Positions 9,221 to 18,383 of a stretch of 64,000 nucleotides of DNA are shown here, in pieces. The notes beneath the pieces are model-generated. The model had not been told where the DNA came from, ran no database searches, and saw only the letters and a program-made list of their open reading frames with translations. Each line of letters begins with the position of its first letter. Positions within the stretch are counted from its first letter, which is position 1. The stretch covers positions 1-64,000 of the forward strand of contig NZ_JAGGPF010000009.1 in assembly GCF_018613935.1 (NCBI RefSeq), in the 5' to 3' direction. The translations under genes were made by a program, and so were the position numbers. Source of the DNA: Agromyces sp. ISL-38 (GTDB lineage: Bacteria; Actinomycetota; Actinomycetes; Actinomycetales; Microbacteriaceae).

Positions 9221-10941
9221 GCGACCGCTCCTCGGTCGAACCCGAGCGTGAGCACGGTGGGCAGTCGTTCCTCCGCGAGGAGCGAACGGGTGAGCCCGCG
9301 CTGCACTTTGCCGCTCGTCGTCCGCGGAAGGCTTCCCTTGCGGATGAGCGCGACGCCGAGCTCGGGCAACATGTACTCCTCCGAGACCGCGCGCCGAACC
9401 CGCTCGGCGAGGGCCTCGAGGTCGCCGTCGGCGAGGCGTGCGGCATCGACCTCGGCCACGAGGCCGACGGCGGGATGCGACGCCGATCCCTCGAATGCGG
9501 CGCTGAGGCATCCAGCGTGCAGCAGGGGCGCGGCGGTCTGCTCGAGGTCCTGCGGATAGATGTTGCGACCGCGGATGATGATGAGGTCTTTGAGCCGACC
9601 GGTGATCAGCAGCTCACCATCGACGGTCGTGCCGAGGTCGCCGGTGCGGAGGTACCGATGGTCGTCCCCCGGGATGATCACGCCGAACACAGCCGCGGTC
9701 TCGCCGGGCCGGCGCCAATACCCCTGCGTGATGCTCGGGCCGCTCACGAGGATCTCGCCGACCTCGCCGTCGGCGGCGCGCGTGCCGGTCACGGGATCCA
9801 CAATCTCTATGCGGTGCCCCTCGGCCGGCGGCCCGCAGGAGACGAGGTCTACCTTTCGCGCGTCATCAGCCGGCGCGCGCAGGAGGCCTTGCTCGATGCC
9901 GGCCGCGTCCGCTGGTATCGCCCGCACCGGGTGACCGGCGGCCTTCGCCGTCACGAGGAGCGTGGTCTCCGCCATGCCGTACGCCGGAATGAAGGAATCG
10001 GCGCGGAATCCGGTGGGCGCGAACCGCTCGGCGAACGCCCGGAGCGTCGCGATCCGCACCGGTTCCGCGCCGGTGATCACGCCCTCGAGCGAGGAGAGGT
10101 CGAGTCCGGCGAGCTGTTCGTCGGTCACCAGCCGCGTGCACAGCGCATAGGCGAAGTCGGGCCCGACCGTATGGGTGGCGCGATGCTCGGTGATGAGCCG
10201 CAACCAGAGCAAGGGGCGCCGGAGGAACTGGCTCGGCGAGGTGAGCACGCTGTCGCCCCCGACGTAGATCGGTTGGAGCAGCTGCCCCACGAGGCCCATG
10301 TCGTGGTAGTGCGGGAGCCATCCGACGGTGCGGGACGCCGCGGTGAGCCCCACAGCCGACGTGATCGCCGCCTCGTTCGCGACGAGGTTGCCGTGGCTGA
10401 CCATGACCCCCTTCGGCACGCCCGTTGAGCCCGACGTGTACTGGAGCAGCGCGAGGGACTCCGCGTCGATCGCGGGCGGTGTCCAGTCGTCGGCGCGGCC
10501 GTCGAGGCTGTCGACCGCCATGACGCTCGCGACGCCGACCGCATCACCCACGGCGAGTCCGAGCGGCGCCAGCGCGGCATCCTGCGTGAGCACGATGCGG
10601 CTTCCGGAGTCGGCCACGATCGACTCGAGTCGGCGCAGCGCGACCTCGGGCTGACGCGTCGCCGTGACCGGCACGGGTGCGGCGGTGAGGCCCGCATAGA
10701 ACACGGCGTAGAGCGCGCGGATGAATCCCAGGCCGGGGTCGAAGGCGAGCACCACGACATCACCGGCGGCATACCCTGCTGCGGTGAGCGCAGCGGCATC
10801 CGCTTGAGCCTGATGGTCGAGCGACGCATACGACGCGAACACCGAGTCGCTCGGGTTCGTGTAGAAACGCAGACCGCGTGCGTCGCCTGCCGTCACGGCG
10901 GCGCTGCGCATCGCGTCGAGGAACGTGGTGTTCGTGTTCAC
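9217..10941 (-). CDS. Fatty-acyl-AMP ligase (FAAL)
   Basis: 574 aa ANL-superfamily enzyme. P-loop YTSGSTGVPKGVMVSH, then LPHYHDMGL and GPDFAYALC that mark FAALs rather than acyl-CoA ligases, the RTGDLG hinge region, the GRLKDLIIIRGRNIYPQDLE A8 loop, and a C-terminal SGKVQRG Lys. FAALs adenylate free fatty acids and hand them to an ACP. Start GTG at 10941; first gene of the operon. Faces the pyruvyl transferase of the glycan locus across a 241-bp divergent gap. Chain length not predictable by eye. Confidence 0.93.
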   Translation of the reverse strand: MNTNTTFLDAMRSAAVTAGDARGLRFYTNPSDSVFASYASLDHQAQADAAALTAAGYAAGDVVVLAFDPGLGFIRALYAVFYAGLTAAPVPVTATRQPEVALRRLESIVADSGSRIVLTQDAALAPLGLAVGDAVGVASVMAVDSLDGRADDWTPPAIDAESLALLQYTSGSTGVPKGVMVSHGNLVANEAAITSAVGLTAASRTVGWLPHYHDMGLVGQLLQPIYVGGDSVLTSPSQFLRRPLLWLRLITEHRATHTVGPDFAYALCTRLVTDEQLAGLDLSSLEGVITGAEPVRIATLRAFAERFAPTGFRADSFIPAYGMAETTLLVTAKAAGHPVRAIPADAAGIEQGLLRAPADDARKVDLVSCGPPAEGHRIEIVDPVTGTRAADGEVGEILVSGPSITQGYWRRPGETAAVFGVIIPGDDHRYLRTGDLGTTVDGELLITGRLKDLIIIRGRNIYPQDLEQTAAPLLHAGCLSAAFEGSASHPAVGLVAEVDAARLADGDLEALAERVRRAVSEEYMLPELGVALIRKGSLPRTTSGKVQRGLTRSLLAEERLPTVLTLGFDRGAVA

Positions 10942-11182
10942 GCCGGCATCCTCTCCCCAGTCGGCTGCGGCCCCACGACGTCGCGTCGCTCACGCCACAT
11001 GGGAGTTCGGCCGAGACTACGACCGCAACTTGAACGACGACGACATGGAAGATTGCGTGCGTGTTACATCTCCGCGCGGCGCACCCCCAGTTCGGGCGAC
11101 GTGGCGCTTGCGGCACTCGCGCTCGGTATCATGGCCGCTTGCCGGGGCGGTTCGCGCCTCCGCGTTCACGAGGAGGCGCCAG
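10942..11182. other. Divergent intergenic region between FAAL operon and glycan locus A
   Basis: No gene seen. It must hold promoters for both directions. On the plus strand TATCAT (11127-11132) is a possible -10 box about 50 bp before the pyruvyl transferase start, without a matching -35. The strong ribosome site AGGAGG is at 11171-11176. Sharing of this region allows co-regulation of lipid activation and glycan synthesis, which is inference. Confidence 0.4.
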
Positions 11183-12442
11183 ATGGCGATGCGGGCCGGG
11201 GAACTGAAACAGCGGTTGTCGCGGCCGTTGCGCTCGCCGGGGCTGATCGCGGCCGCCGACCGGATGCTGCTGCGCCGCCCGAACCCGCCGGTCGACGGCC
11301 GCCGCCACCATGTGGTGCTCGCGCCCGCCGGGGGCGGGAACATCGGCGATCAGGCGCTCGTCGAGGCGTTCATCGAGAACGTCGACGGCGATGTGACGGT
11401 GATCTGCCGACGCCCGACCGACTACGTACTCCCCGGCGATCCCGATGACGCCGACGACGGCAGGGTTCGGATGCTGCCCCTCCTCTCGCTCGTCTACGGC
11501 GACCTCATCGGGCACCTCCGCGACCTCGGCCGCTTCCGCGCTGCCCTCCGCACGGCGACCTCGTTCTCCGTGATCGGGGCGGATGTCATGGACGGCGGCT
11601 ACGGCTTCCGCGCCTCGACGAACCGCGCGAACCTCGCGCGGCGCGTCGCGGAACTCGGGATCGATGCGCGGATCCTCGGGTTCAGCTGGAACGCGTCGCC
11701 CGATCCACGAGCACGCGACGCGGTTCGTGAAGCCGCTCGTCGGGGCGTCACGACGGTGCTGCGGGATCCGCGCTCCGCCGCTCGCGCCCGCGCCGACGGC
11801 ATCGACCCCGTCGTCGACGGTGCCGACATCGTGTTCCTCGCGCGCAGTGTCGACGATGCTTCGGCGGCGGCATGGGCCGACCGGGTCGCCGCACCGCTCG
11901 CGCTCGTGAACTTCTCCGGCCTCGTCCCGGCCGCGGGCGGGCTCGACCCGTACGTCGCCGTCGTCCAGGAGCTCCGCGACCGCGGGCACGGCGTGCTCCT
12001 CGTGCCCCACGTGTCGAGACCGGGCGCCGACGACCTGCCGCTCTCCCGCGCGGTGTCCGAGCGGTTCGCCGCAGACGATGACGTGCTGCTCGTCGATCGG
12101 CTCCTCACGCCTGCGGCGATCCGCGGGCTCACGAGGCGTGCACGCGTCACCGTGACGGGTCGCATGCACCTGGCCGTCATGAGCCTCATGCACGGGGTTC
12201 CCGCGGTGACGGTGGCAACCCAGGGCAAGGTCGAGGGCCTGATGGAGCTGTTCGGCACGCCGGAGCTGTGCGTGCCGACCGACGCGATCGCGACATCGCT
12301 CGCGGCGGTCGCGGCGACGACCGCCGACACCGCCGACCAGCTCTCCAGCGTCATCCGCGCCCGCCTCGACGCGGTGACCGAGCTCGCCGGCCGCAACTTC
12401 GTCGGCCTGCGGCGAGCCGACCGCACTGTTACCTCCCGGTAA
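11183..12442 (+). CDS. Polysaccharide pyruvyl transferase family protein
   Basis: 419 aa. PF04230-type: N-terminal GGGNIGDQALVEAF and C-terminal VTGRMHLAVMSLMHGVP are the family hallmarks (as in WcaK/CsaB). The enzyme moves enolpyruvate from PEP to a sugar hydroxyl as a ketal, giving the glycan a negative charge. ATG 11183 is chosen because AGGAGG lies 6 bases upstream; a longer in-frame extension to 10925 has no such signal and would overlap the FAAL start. First gene of the plus-strand run of locus A. Confidence 0.9.
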   Translation: MAMRAGELKQRLSRPLRSPGLIAAADRMLLRRPNPPVDGRRHHVVLAPAGGGNIGDQALVEAFIENVDGDVTVICRRPTDYVLPGDPDDADDGRVRMLPLLSLVYGDLIGHLRDLGRFRAALRTATSFSVIGADVMDGGYGFRASTNRANLARRVAELGIDARILGFSWNASPDPRARDAVREAARRGVTTVLRDPRSAARARADGIDPVVDGADIVFLARSVDDASAAAWADRVAAPLALVNFSGLVPAAGGLDPYVAVVQELRDRGHGVLLVPHVSRPGADDLPLSRAVSERFAADDDVLLVDRLLTPAAIRGLTRRARVTVTGRMHLAVMSLMHGVPAVTVATQGKVEGLMELFGTPELCVPTDAIATSLAAVAATTADTADQLSSVIRARLDAVTELAGRNFVGLRRADRTVTSR

Positions 12443-12582
12443 ACAATCCATACGTCGACGGCGCAGGTGACCGAACCGGAGGCTACGCTGGTCGGGCTGG
12501 CGACTCGACCGATGACGGACCTCTCGGAGATGGACCAACGGCCGTAGGGTCCTTCGAGACCGGCGGGCACGGGAGGGCGGAA

Positions 12583-13143
12583 GTGAACGGTCTTGACTTG
12601 CTGTTGCTCATGCAACGGGCACGCGATGCGGCCTTCTCGTGGATCGCCTCGTCGGGCTTCGCGGGCTTCGGCGCGCGGTCGCGAATCCTGCTGCCCTTCC
12701 GCGTCGGCAACGCCGACCGCATCTCGATCGGATCGGACGTGCTCATCGGGCCCGGCTCATGGCTGATCGTCCCGCGGCTCGACCATCCAGGTCCGGTCAT
12801 ACGGATCGGCGACCGCGTGCGAATGAACGAGACCTCGATCTCGGCCGTCAGCAGCGTGATCATCGAAGACGGCGTGGCGATCGCGCGCGGCGTCTACATC
12901 TCCGACCACGCCCACGGGTTCGACCGGCCCGATGTGTTCATCCGCGACCAGCCGCTCGATCGCGTCGCGCCGGTGCGCATCGGCCGCGGTGCCTGGCTCG
13001 GGCAGAACGTGGTCGTCATGCCGGGAGTCACGATCGGGGCCGGCGCCGTCGTCGGCGCCAACTCGGTCGTTCGCGACGATGTGCCGCCGCGTTGCGTGGT
13101 CGCAGGAACCCCAGCCCGGCTCATCCGTCAGCTGACGACATGA
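12583..13143 (+). CDS. Left-handed beta-helix O-acyltransferase
   Basis: 186 aa. Hexapeptide-repeat pattern throughout (IGSDVLIGPGS, IGAGAVVGANSVV) ending with the VVAGTPARLI tail of the maltose/serine acetyltransferase group; residues DHAHGF supply the usual catalytic His. Likely acetylates a sugar of the glycan. GTG 12583 follows GGGAGG at 12571-12576. Stop overlaps the next glycosyltransferase start (ATGA). The 140-bp gap before it holds no evident gene. Confidence 0.85.
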   Translation: MNGLDLLLLMQRARDAAFSWIASSGFAGFGARSRILLPFRVGNADRISIGSDVLIGPGSWLIVPRLDHPGPVIRIGDRVRMNETSISAVSSVIIEDGVAIARGVYISDHAHGFDRPDVFIRDQPLDRVAPVRIGRGAWLGQNVVVMPGVTIGAGAVVGANSVVRDDVPPRCVVAGTPARLIRQLTT

Positions 13144-14336
13144 TCGAACGGTCCGGCCCGCGAGCATCGTCGGTGGGACCCGGCTCGAGTTCCACGAACA
13201 CGGCCGACTTCGTGTTCACCTTCAGCTACGAGACCTATTCCGACGCCGTGCGACGCGGCATGATGCGTCCGCCCGACCGCATCCTGGCGAGCCTCATGCG
13301 CAGCCCCGAGGTGCGCCGGCTCCTCGTCGCGAACCCGTTCCGCTGGTTCCCCCGCGTCGCCGCCACTCCCCTGCTCGACCGCGACGTGCGCTTCCCTCCG
13401 GGCGAGCGGATGTCGCTGCATCATCCCGCCCGCCTGCGACGTGACGACCCCACCGACCTTCCCGCGGTCGCGGCAGAGTACACCGTCTACGATCGCTCGC
13501 TCGCTCGCGCCTCGCGGCGCATGGGCCTCGAGCGGCCGCGGGTCCTCACGACGAACCCCCTCGTCGCCGGATTCGCCCCGCTCGACTGGGCCGCAGAGGT
13601 CACGTTCTTCGCCCGTGACGACTGGTCGAGCTCGCCGGCCAGGGAAGCGTACTGGCCGGCGTACCGGGAGGCATACCGGCGCATCGCCGGCTCGGGCCGA
13701 GCCGTCGCGGCCGTGTCCGCTGAGATCATCGAACGGATCGCGCCGACGGGCCCGGCGGCGGTCGTTCCGAACGGCGTCGAACCGTCGGAGTGGCTCGGCA
13801 GCCCGCCCATTCCCCCGAGCTGGTTCGACCGGATCCCCGGACCCCGGGCGGTCTACGTCGGAACGCTCGACTCCCGCCTCGACGTCCCCGGCATCGTCGA
13901 CCTCGCGAGCCGGCAGCGCGAGCTGCAGGTCGTGCTCCTGGGCCCGCTCCCCGACCCCGGCTACGTCGATGAGCTCCGTCCGCTGCCGAACGTGCACCTG
14001 CATCCGAGCGTCGCACGCGCCGAGCTCGTCGCGACGCTGCGCAACGCGGAGCTCTGCCTGCTCGCGCACCGACGCACCCCGCTCACCGAGGCGATGAGCC
14101 CGCTGAAGATCTACGAGTACCTCGCGGCGGGGGTGCCCGTGATCTCGGTCGACCTGCCCCCGGTGCGCGGCATCGACGACCGTGTGTTGCTCGTCGACTC
14201 GGTGCACGACTTCGCCGACGTCGTCCCCGCGGCCCTCGAACTGGGTCGGGCGCACGAGAATCGCCGCACGTCGTTCGTGCATGCGAACTCCTGGGCTGCG
14301 CGACACGAGCGCATCTTCGAACTCGCGCGCCGCTGA
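13140..14336 (+). CDS. Glycosyltransferase, GT-B fold (GT4-like)
   Basis: 398 aa. GT-B type with a C-terminal half like GT4: VPNGVEPSEW linker, AVYVGTLDSRLDV, then LTEAMSPLKIYEYLAAGVPVI (the E-x7-E-like nucleotide-sugar region). Cytoplasmic, no signal peptide. ATG overlaps the acyltransferase stop. Donor and acceptor unknown. Confidence 0.85.
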   Translation: MIERSGPRASSVGPGSSSTNTADFVFTFSYETYSDAVRRGMMRPPDRILASLMRSPEVRRLLVANPFRWFPRVAATPLLDRDVRFPPGERMSLHHPARLRRDDPTDLPAVAAEYTVYDRSLARASRRMGLERPRVLTTNPLVAGFAPLDWAAEVTFFARDDWSSSPAREAYWPAYREAYRRIAGSGRAVAAVSAEIIERIAPTGPAAVVPNGVEPSEWLGSPPIPPSWFDRIPGPRAVYVGTLDSRLDVPGIVDLASRQRELQVVLLGPLPDPGYVDELRPLPNVHLHPSVARAELVATLRNAELCLLAHRRTPLTEAMSPLKIYEYLAAGVPVISVDLPPVRGIDDRVLLVDSVHDFADVVPAALELGRAHENRRTSFVHANSWAARHERIFELARR

Positions 14337-14722
14337 GCGAGGCTGACCGCGAAAACGCCCGGCTACCCCCCAAAAGGAGGGTGCATCGGCCCTCGCTGAC
14401 CCCCGAAGGGAGGGGGTTTCCATCGGCTTTGTGTCGAGGATGTGTCAGCTTACGAAAGAGCCTGTGAACTGCTCTCGACGACCCTTCCAGGCGCGGTCGA
14501 GCGCTCGTTAGCATCGGCGCAACAGCCCGATCGAGCTGCAGACGAGGAGCAGTGCGAATCGGCCCAACGGCCGAAGAGCGGCTCCGCCCGATCTCGCTGC
14601 ATCATTCACCCAGGCGACGACTGCCTGAATAACCGGTTCCCATGGCTGGGCTGGTGGTCGTGAGCGCCGTTCGTCGACTCTCCGCTTCAGCCGTACCCGG
14701 CGGAATCCAAGGGGGTCCGACG
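14337..14722 (+). other. 386-bp intergenic leader of the sugar-phosphate transferase
   Basis: No protein gene supported. It holds two C-rich/G-rich hairpin-like boxes (14365-14427) right after the glycosyltransferase stop, and about 290 bp of otherwise unassigned DNA before the PGT ribosome site AAGGGGG (14709-14715). A long leader or promoter region of the key initiating enzyme is likely; no -35/-10 pair is convincing. Confidence 0.5.
14365..14427 (+). repeat. Two similar C/G-box stem-loops, ending ATCGGC
   Basis: Unit 1 (14365-14390): ACCCCCC AAAA GGAGGG then GCATCGGC. Unit 2 (14399-14427): ACCCCCGAAGGGAGGGGGT then CCATCGGC. Each can fold into a short hairpin. May be a tandem terminator for the upstream gene or a regulatory leader element. 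Confidence 0.5.
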
Positions 14723-16240
14723 ATGTCCAGCGAAGCCGAATCGATGACGTTCGTCGGACGCCCCGCAGATCGCCTCATCGGTCGCGCCGCGGTCGTCGGG
14801 CGCCGGGTCGTCGCCCAGCCGAGGCGATTGGGATGGCGTCGACGCCTCGTGTACGCCCTCGCGCTGACCGATACGGCGCTCATCGCGGTCGCCCTGCTCG
14901 TGGCGCAGCTGGTGCGATTCCGAACCAGCGGATTCGACGCCGCGACGCCGCAGAGCGACGTCGACTATCTCTCGCTCAGCGCGGCGATCGCGGTCGGCTG
15001 GCTCCTCGCCCTCTCGGCCACCCGGTCGCGTCTGCTTCGCAACATCGGCACCGGCACGGTCGAGTACCAACGGGTCGTCAACGCGACGCTCATCACCTTC
15101 GGCACCTTCGCCGTCATAGCGTTCCTCCTCCAGATCGACATCGCCCGCGGCTTCCTCGCGGTCGCGCTTCCCCTCGGGCTCGCACTTCTGCTCGCCGGCC
15201 GCATCACGTGGCGCTACGCATTGCACGCGATGCGACGGGTGGGTCGATGCACGACCGGGGCGATCATCGTCGGGCGACCCGACGATGTCGCACGCGTGGT
15301 CGTCGAGCTCCGCCGCCAATACCGGGTCGGGTATCGCGCGATCGGTGCGGCATTCGCCGGATCCGCTCGCACCCCGCAGCCACGCGCGTTCGACCTGCCG
15401 ACCGTCGCCTTCGCCGACCTCGCCGCGACATCGAGGCGCACGCGCACTCGAGCGGTCATCGTCGCGGGCGACCTGCCCGGCGGCAGCGCGACGATCCGTC
15501 GACTGGGTTGGGACCTCGAGAACTCCCAGACCGAGCTCATCCTGGTGTCCCGGTTGACGGATGTCGCGGGCCCGCGAATCCACCTGCGGCCCATCAACGG
15601 CCTTCCGATGGTTCACGTCGACCTGCCGCAATACTCCGGCTTCGCGCACTCCGTCAAACGCGTCTTCGACATCGTCGTGACCGGTGGCGTGCTCCTCGTG
15701 TTGAGCCCGCTCTTCGCGGCGATCGCGATCGGGGTGCGGCTCTCGAGCGCGGGACCGGTGCTCTTCCGGCAGGAACGGGTAGGAGCGAACGGCACGCGGT
15801 TCACGATGCTGAAGTTCCGATCCATGGTCACCGACGCCGAGGCGAGGCTCCTCGAGCTGCGGGACCGGAACGAGGGCAACACGGTGCTCTTCAAGATGAG
15901 GGACGACCCGCGCGTCACGCCGTTCGGCCGCATCATCCGCCGGTTCTCGCTCGACGAGCTGCCGCAACTGTGGAACGTCCTCGCCGGCGAGATGAGCCTC
16001 GTCGGCCCGCGGCCGCCCCTACCGCACGAGGTCGAGCAGTACCAGGAGGATGTCACCCGCCGCCTCCTCACGAAGCCCGGCATCACCGGTCTCTGGCAGG
16101 TGAGCGGACGGTCGAACCTCTCCTGGGAGGAGAGCGTGAAGATCGACCTCTACTACGTGGAGAACTGGTCGCTGACCGGGGATCTCGTCATCTTGTTGAA
16201 GACGGCGCGCGCGGTCTTCAGCAGCCAGGGAGCGTATTGA
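14723..16240 (+). CDS. Polyprenyl-phosphate sugar-1-phosphate transferase (initiating, WbaP/CpsE type)
   Basis: 505 aa integral membrane enzyme that starts glycan repeat synthesis by putting a hexose-1-phosphate on undecaprenyl (decaprenyl) phosphate. N-terminal cluster of membrane helices (about 45-180), a central Rossmann-like CoA-binding domain, one further hydrophobic segment near residue 325 (VFDIVVTGGVLLVL), then the catalytic Bac_transf domain: KFRSMVTDAE, DELPQLWNVL, GEMSLVGPRPP and TGLWQVSGRS. ATG 14723 sits 7 bases after AAGGGGG; the frame is open further upstream without such support. It is the only enzyme of this class in the window, so it may serve both glycan loci. Confidence 0.94.
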   Translation: MSSEAESMTFVGRPADRLIGRAAVVGRRVVAQPRRLGWRRRLVYALALTDTALIAVALLVAQLVRFRTSGFDAATPQSDVDYLSLSAAIAVGWLLALSATRSRLLRNIGTGTVEYQRVVNATLITFGTFAVIAFLLQIDIARGFLAVALPLGLALLLAGRITWRYALHAMRRVGRCTTGAIIVGRPDDVARVVVELRRQYRVGYRAIGAAFAGSARTPQPRAFDLPTVAFADLAATSRRTRTRAVIVAGDLPGGSATIRRLGWDLENSQTELILVSRLTDVAGPRIHLRPINGLPMVHVDLPQYSGFAHSVKRVFDIVVTGGVLLVLSPLFAAIAIGVRLSSAGPVLFRQERVGANGTRFTMLKFRSMVTDAEARLLELRDRNEGNTVLFKMRDDPRVTPFGRIIRRFSLDELPQLWNVLAGEMSLVGPRPPLPHEVEQYQEDVTRRLLTKPGITGLWQVSGRSNLSWEESVKIDLYYVENWSLTGDLVILLKTARAVFSSQGAY

Positions 16241-16300
16241 ACCACCGAACCCACTGCTCGATCCACTGAAATACCGAACCCAACCCGATGGGAGCACGGA

Positions 16301-17467
16301 ATGTCAGGATTGATCGTCCAAGAATGGCTGGAGCCGGCGGGGGGTGCCGAACAGGTGCTCGACGCCGTACGGGTCGCGCTTCCCGATGCGCGCGTCGCCT
16401 GCCTGTGGAATGACGACCCCGTGCGGTTCCCGCCCGAGCACGTCGATGAGTCGTGGCTCGCCCGGACCCCGCTCCGCGGACGGAAGGCGCTCTCACTCCC
16501 GCTCATGTCGGGCACGTGGCGCCGAGGGTGGGGCGACCTCGAGCCCGAGTGGGTCGTGACGAGCAGCTACGTGTTCGCGCATCACGCCGGATTCGGCACC
16601 GAGCGCGGCATCCCGAAGTTCTCGTACATCCACACCCCGGCGCGGTACTTGTGGGAGCCCGAGCTCGACGGACGGGCCGGCAGCATGCCGCTCGCCAGGC
16701 TCGCGCGTTCCTACTTGCGAAGCGTTGACCGCCGCGCAGCGAGCGCGTCGGGCTCACTCGCCGCGAACAGTGCATTCGTACAAGAACGGGTCCAGCGAGT
16801 GTGGGACCGTGACGCGCGCGTCATCCATCCGCCGGTGAACGCGGCGGCGATCGCGGCCGTGCCCGACTGGGCTGCGCACATCACCGCCGACGAACGGGCG
16901 ATCCTCGAGTCGCTGCCGGATCACGGGTTCCTCATGGCCGCGTCACGCCTGGTCGCCTACAAGCGTCACGACGCCGTCATCCGCATGGGTGCCGTGCTCG
17001 GCCTTCCCGTCGTCGTCGTCGGCTCCGGGCCCGAGCGCGAACGGATCCAAGCGCTCGCCGCCGTGGCGGTCGTTCCCGTGCACGTCCTGGGCCGGGTCTC
17101 GGACGAGCTGATGCGGGCCCTGTTCCAGCGGGCGCTCGCCTTCGTGTTCCCTCCAGTCGAAGATTTCGGCATCATCCCGGTCGAGGCGATGGCCGCCGGA
17201 TGCCCCGTCATCGTGAACCGCATCGGCGGGGCCGCCGAATCCGTGCTCGACGGCATCACGGGCGTGCACTACGACCCCGACGACGGGGCGGGGCTCGCCG
17301 CCGCGGTCGACGCCGCCGGCCGGATCTCGCCCGACGCGGCCCGACGACGTGCCCTCGACTTCGACGTGGCACGCTTCGTCGACGACGTGCGCGGCTGGGT
17401 GCTCGGCGACGCCGGTCAGGCGTCGGCGAGCTCGCGTCCGAAGAGCGTCGCCTCGGCGGCCGGGTAA
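16301..17467 (+). CDS. Glycosyltransferase family 4
   Basis: 388 aa GT-B enzyme: N-terminal EPAGGAEQVLDAV, acceptor region FSYIHTPARYLWEP, donor half with SRLVAYKRHDAVIRM, VVGSGPERERI and FPPVEDFGIIPVEAMAAG (EDFGIxPVE is the classic GT4 motif). Similar in layout to the locus B enzyme at 51249-52376, suggesting they use the same sort of acceptor. RBS GGGAG at 16290-16294. The last 52 bp overlap the 3' end of the convergent GT2 gene, both being coding. Confidence 0.92.
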   Translation: MSGLIVQEWLEPAGGAEQVLDAVRVALPDARVACLWNDDPVRFPPEHVDESWLARTPLRGRKALSLPLMSGTWRRGWGDLEPEWVVTSSYVFAHHAGFGTERGIPKFSYIHTPARYLWEPELDGRAGSMPLARLARSYLRSVDRRAASASGSLAANSAFVQERVQRVWDRDARVIHPPVNAAAIAAVPDWAAHITADERAILESLPDHGFLMAASRLVAYKRHDAVIRMGAVLGLPVVVVGSGPERERIQALAAVAVVPVHVLGRVSDELMRALFQRALAFVFPPVEDFGIIPVEAMAAGCPVIVNRIGGAAESVLDGITGVHYDPDDGAGLAAAVDAAGRISPDAARRRALDFDVARFVDDVRGWVLGDAGQASASSRPKSVASAAG

Positions 17468-18369
17468 CCGTCGGCCCAGTCCCGTCGGCGACGCCACACG
17501 GTGCTCCACGGGGCTCGGGCCCGACGGGTCAGCGCCTCCAGGGCGGCGCGGACGCCGACGCCCGCGATGAGGAGCCGAATCCCCAGCGTGGCGCGCCGCG
17601 GCGGCCAGGTCTTGCGCAGGTGCGTGACCTTTCCTGCCATGACCATGCAGCCCTTCGCGCCTCCCGCGTCGCTCGACCCGCCGACATCGTGCACGATGAC
17701 CGCATCGGGCACGACCACCCGTCGAAGCCCTGCGCGACCGGCGCGCATGCTGAACTCCGCGTCCTCGCCGTAGAGGAAGTAGTCCTCATCCATCCCACCG
17801 AGCCGATCCCACTCGGAGCGACTGATCAGCAGGAGGCATCCGGTGACGATCGGCACTTCGCGAACGCTGTCGCGCTGCCAGGCGCCGAGCGACTCGGGGT
17901 CGAAGATCGGCGACCGCTTGAAGACCGTCGACAGCATCGTCGCGAACATCGTGAGCGACCACAGGCTCGGGGCGCCCCAGCAGGAGCTCGGGTCCACCGT
18001 GCCGTCGGGCCGCAGGGTGCGGCCACCGAAGACCCCGTACTCGGGGTGGTCCGCGGCGAACCGCAGCAGCGCCTGCAGCGAGCCCGGAAGCGTGATCGTG
18101 TCGGGGTTCAGCAGCAGGACCCAGGTGCCCGTCGCGGCGCGCACCCCCAGGTTCACACCGCGGGCGAAGCCCAGGTTCTCACCTGCCTCGATCGTGTCGA
18201 CCTCGGGGAAGCACTTGCGGAATGCCGGGACACTGCCGTCGACCGAGCCGTTGTCGACGACGATGAGCTCGAGATCGACGGATGGCGCGGCCTCGAGCAC
18301 CGACCGCAGGCACGCCGACGTGGCTTCCCGCGTGTTGTAGTTCACGACGACGACGCTGAGATCCGGCAC
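17416..18369 (-). CDS. Glycosyltransferase family 2 (rhamnosyltransferase-like)
   Basis: 317 aa. GT-A fold: VVVVNYNTR start, VVDNGSVDGS, GENLGFARGVNLG, LLLNPDT (DxD-like metal site), and DEDYFLYGEDAEFSMR, as in WbbL-type rhamnosyltransferases. Cytoplasmic. Last gene of the minus-strand run 17416-25122; separated by 14 bp from the GT28-type gene. Sugar specificity is inference only. Confidence 0.9.
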   Translation of the reverse strand: MPDLSVVVVNYNTREATSACLRSVLEAAPSVDLELIVVDNGSVDGSVPAFRKCFPEVDTIEAGENLGFARGVNLGVRAATGTWVLLLNPDTITLPGSLQALLRFAADHPEYGVFGGRTLRPDGTVDPSSCWGAPSLWSLTMFATMLSTVFKRSPIFDPESLGAWQRDSVREVPIVTGCLLLISRSEWDRLGGMDEDYFLYGEDAEFSMRAGRAGLRRVVVPDAVIVHDVGGSSDAGGAKGCMVMAGKVTHLRKTWPPRRATLGIRLLIAGVGVRAALEALTRRARAPWSTVWRRRRDWADGYPAAEATLFGRELADA

Positions 18370-18383
18370 GAGTTGTGTTCCGA

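Noticed and set aside
14485-14514. TTCCAG / TAGCAT as a promoter for the PGT
   Set aside because: Spacing of 18 is acceptable but the -35 match is poor and such pairs occur by chance.
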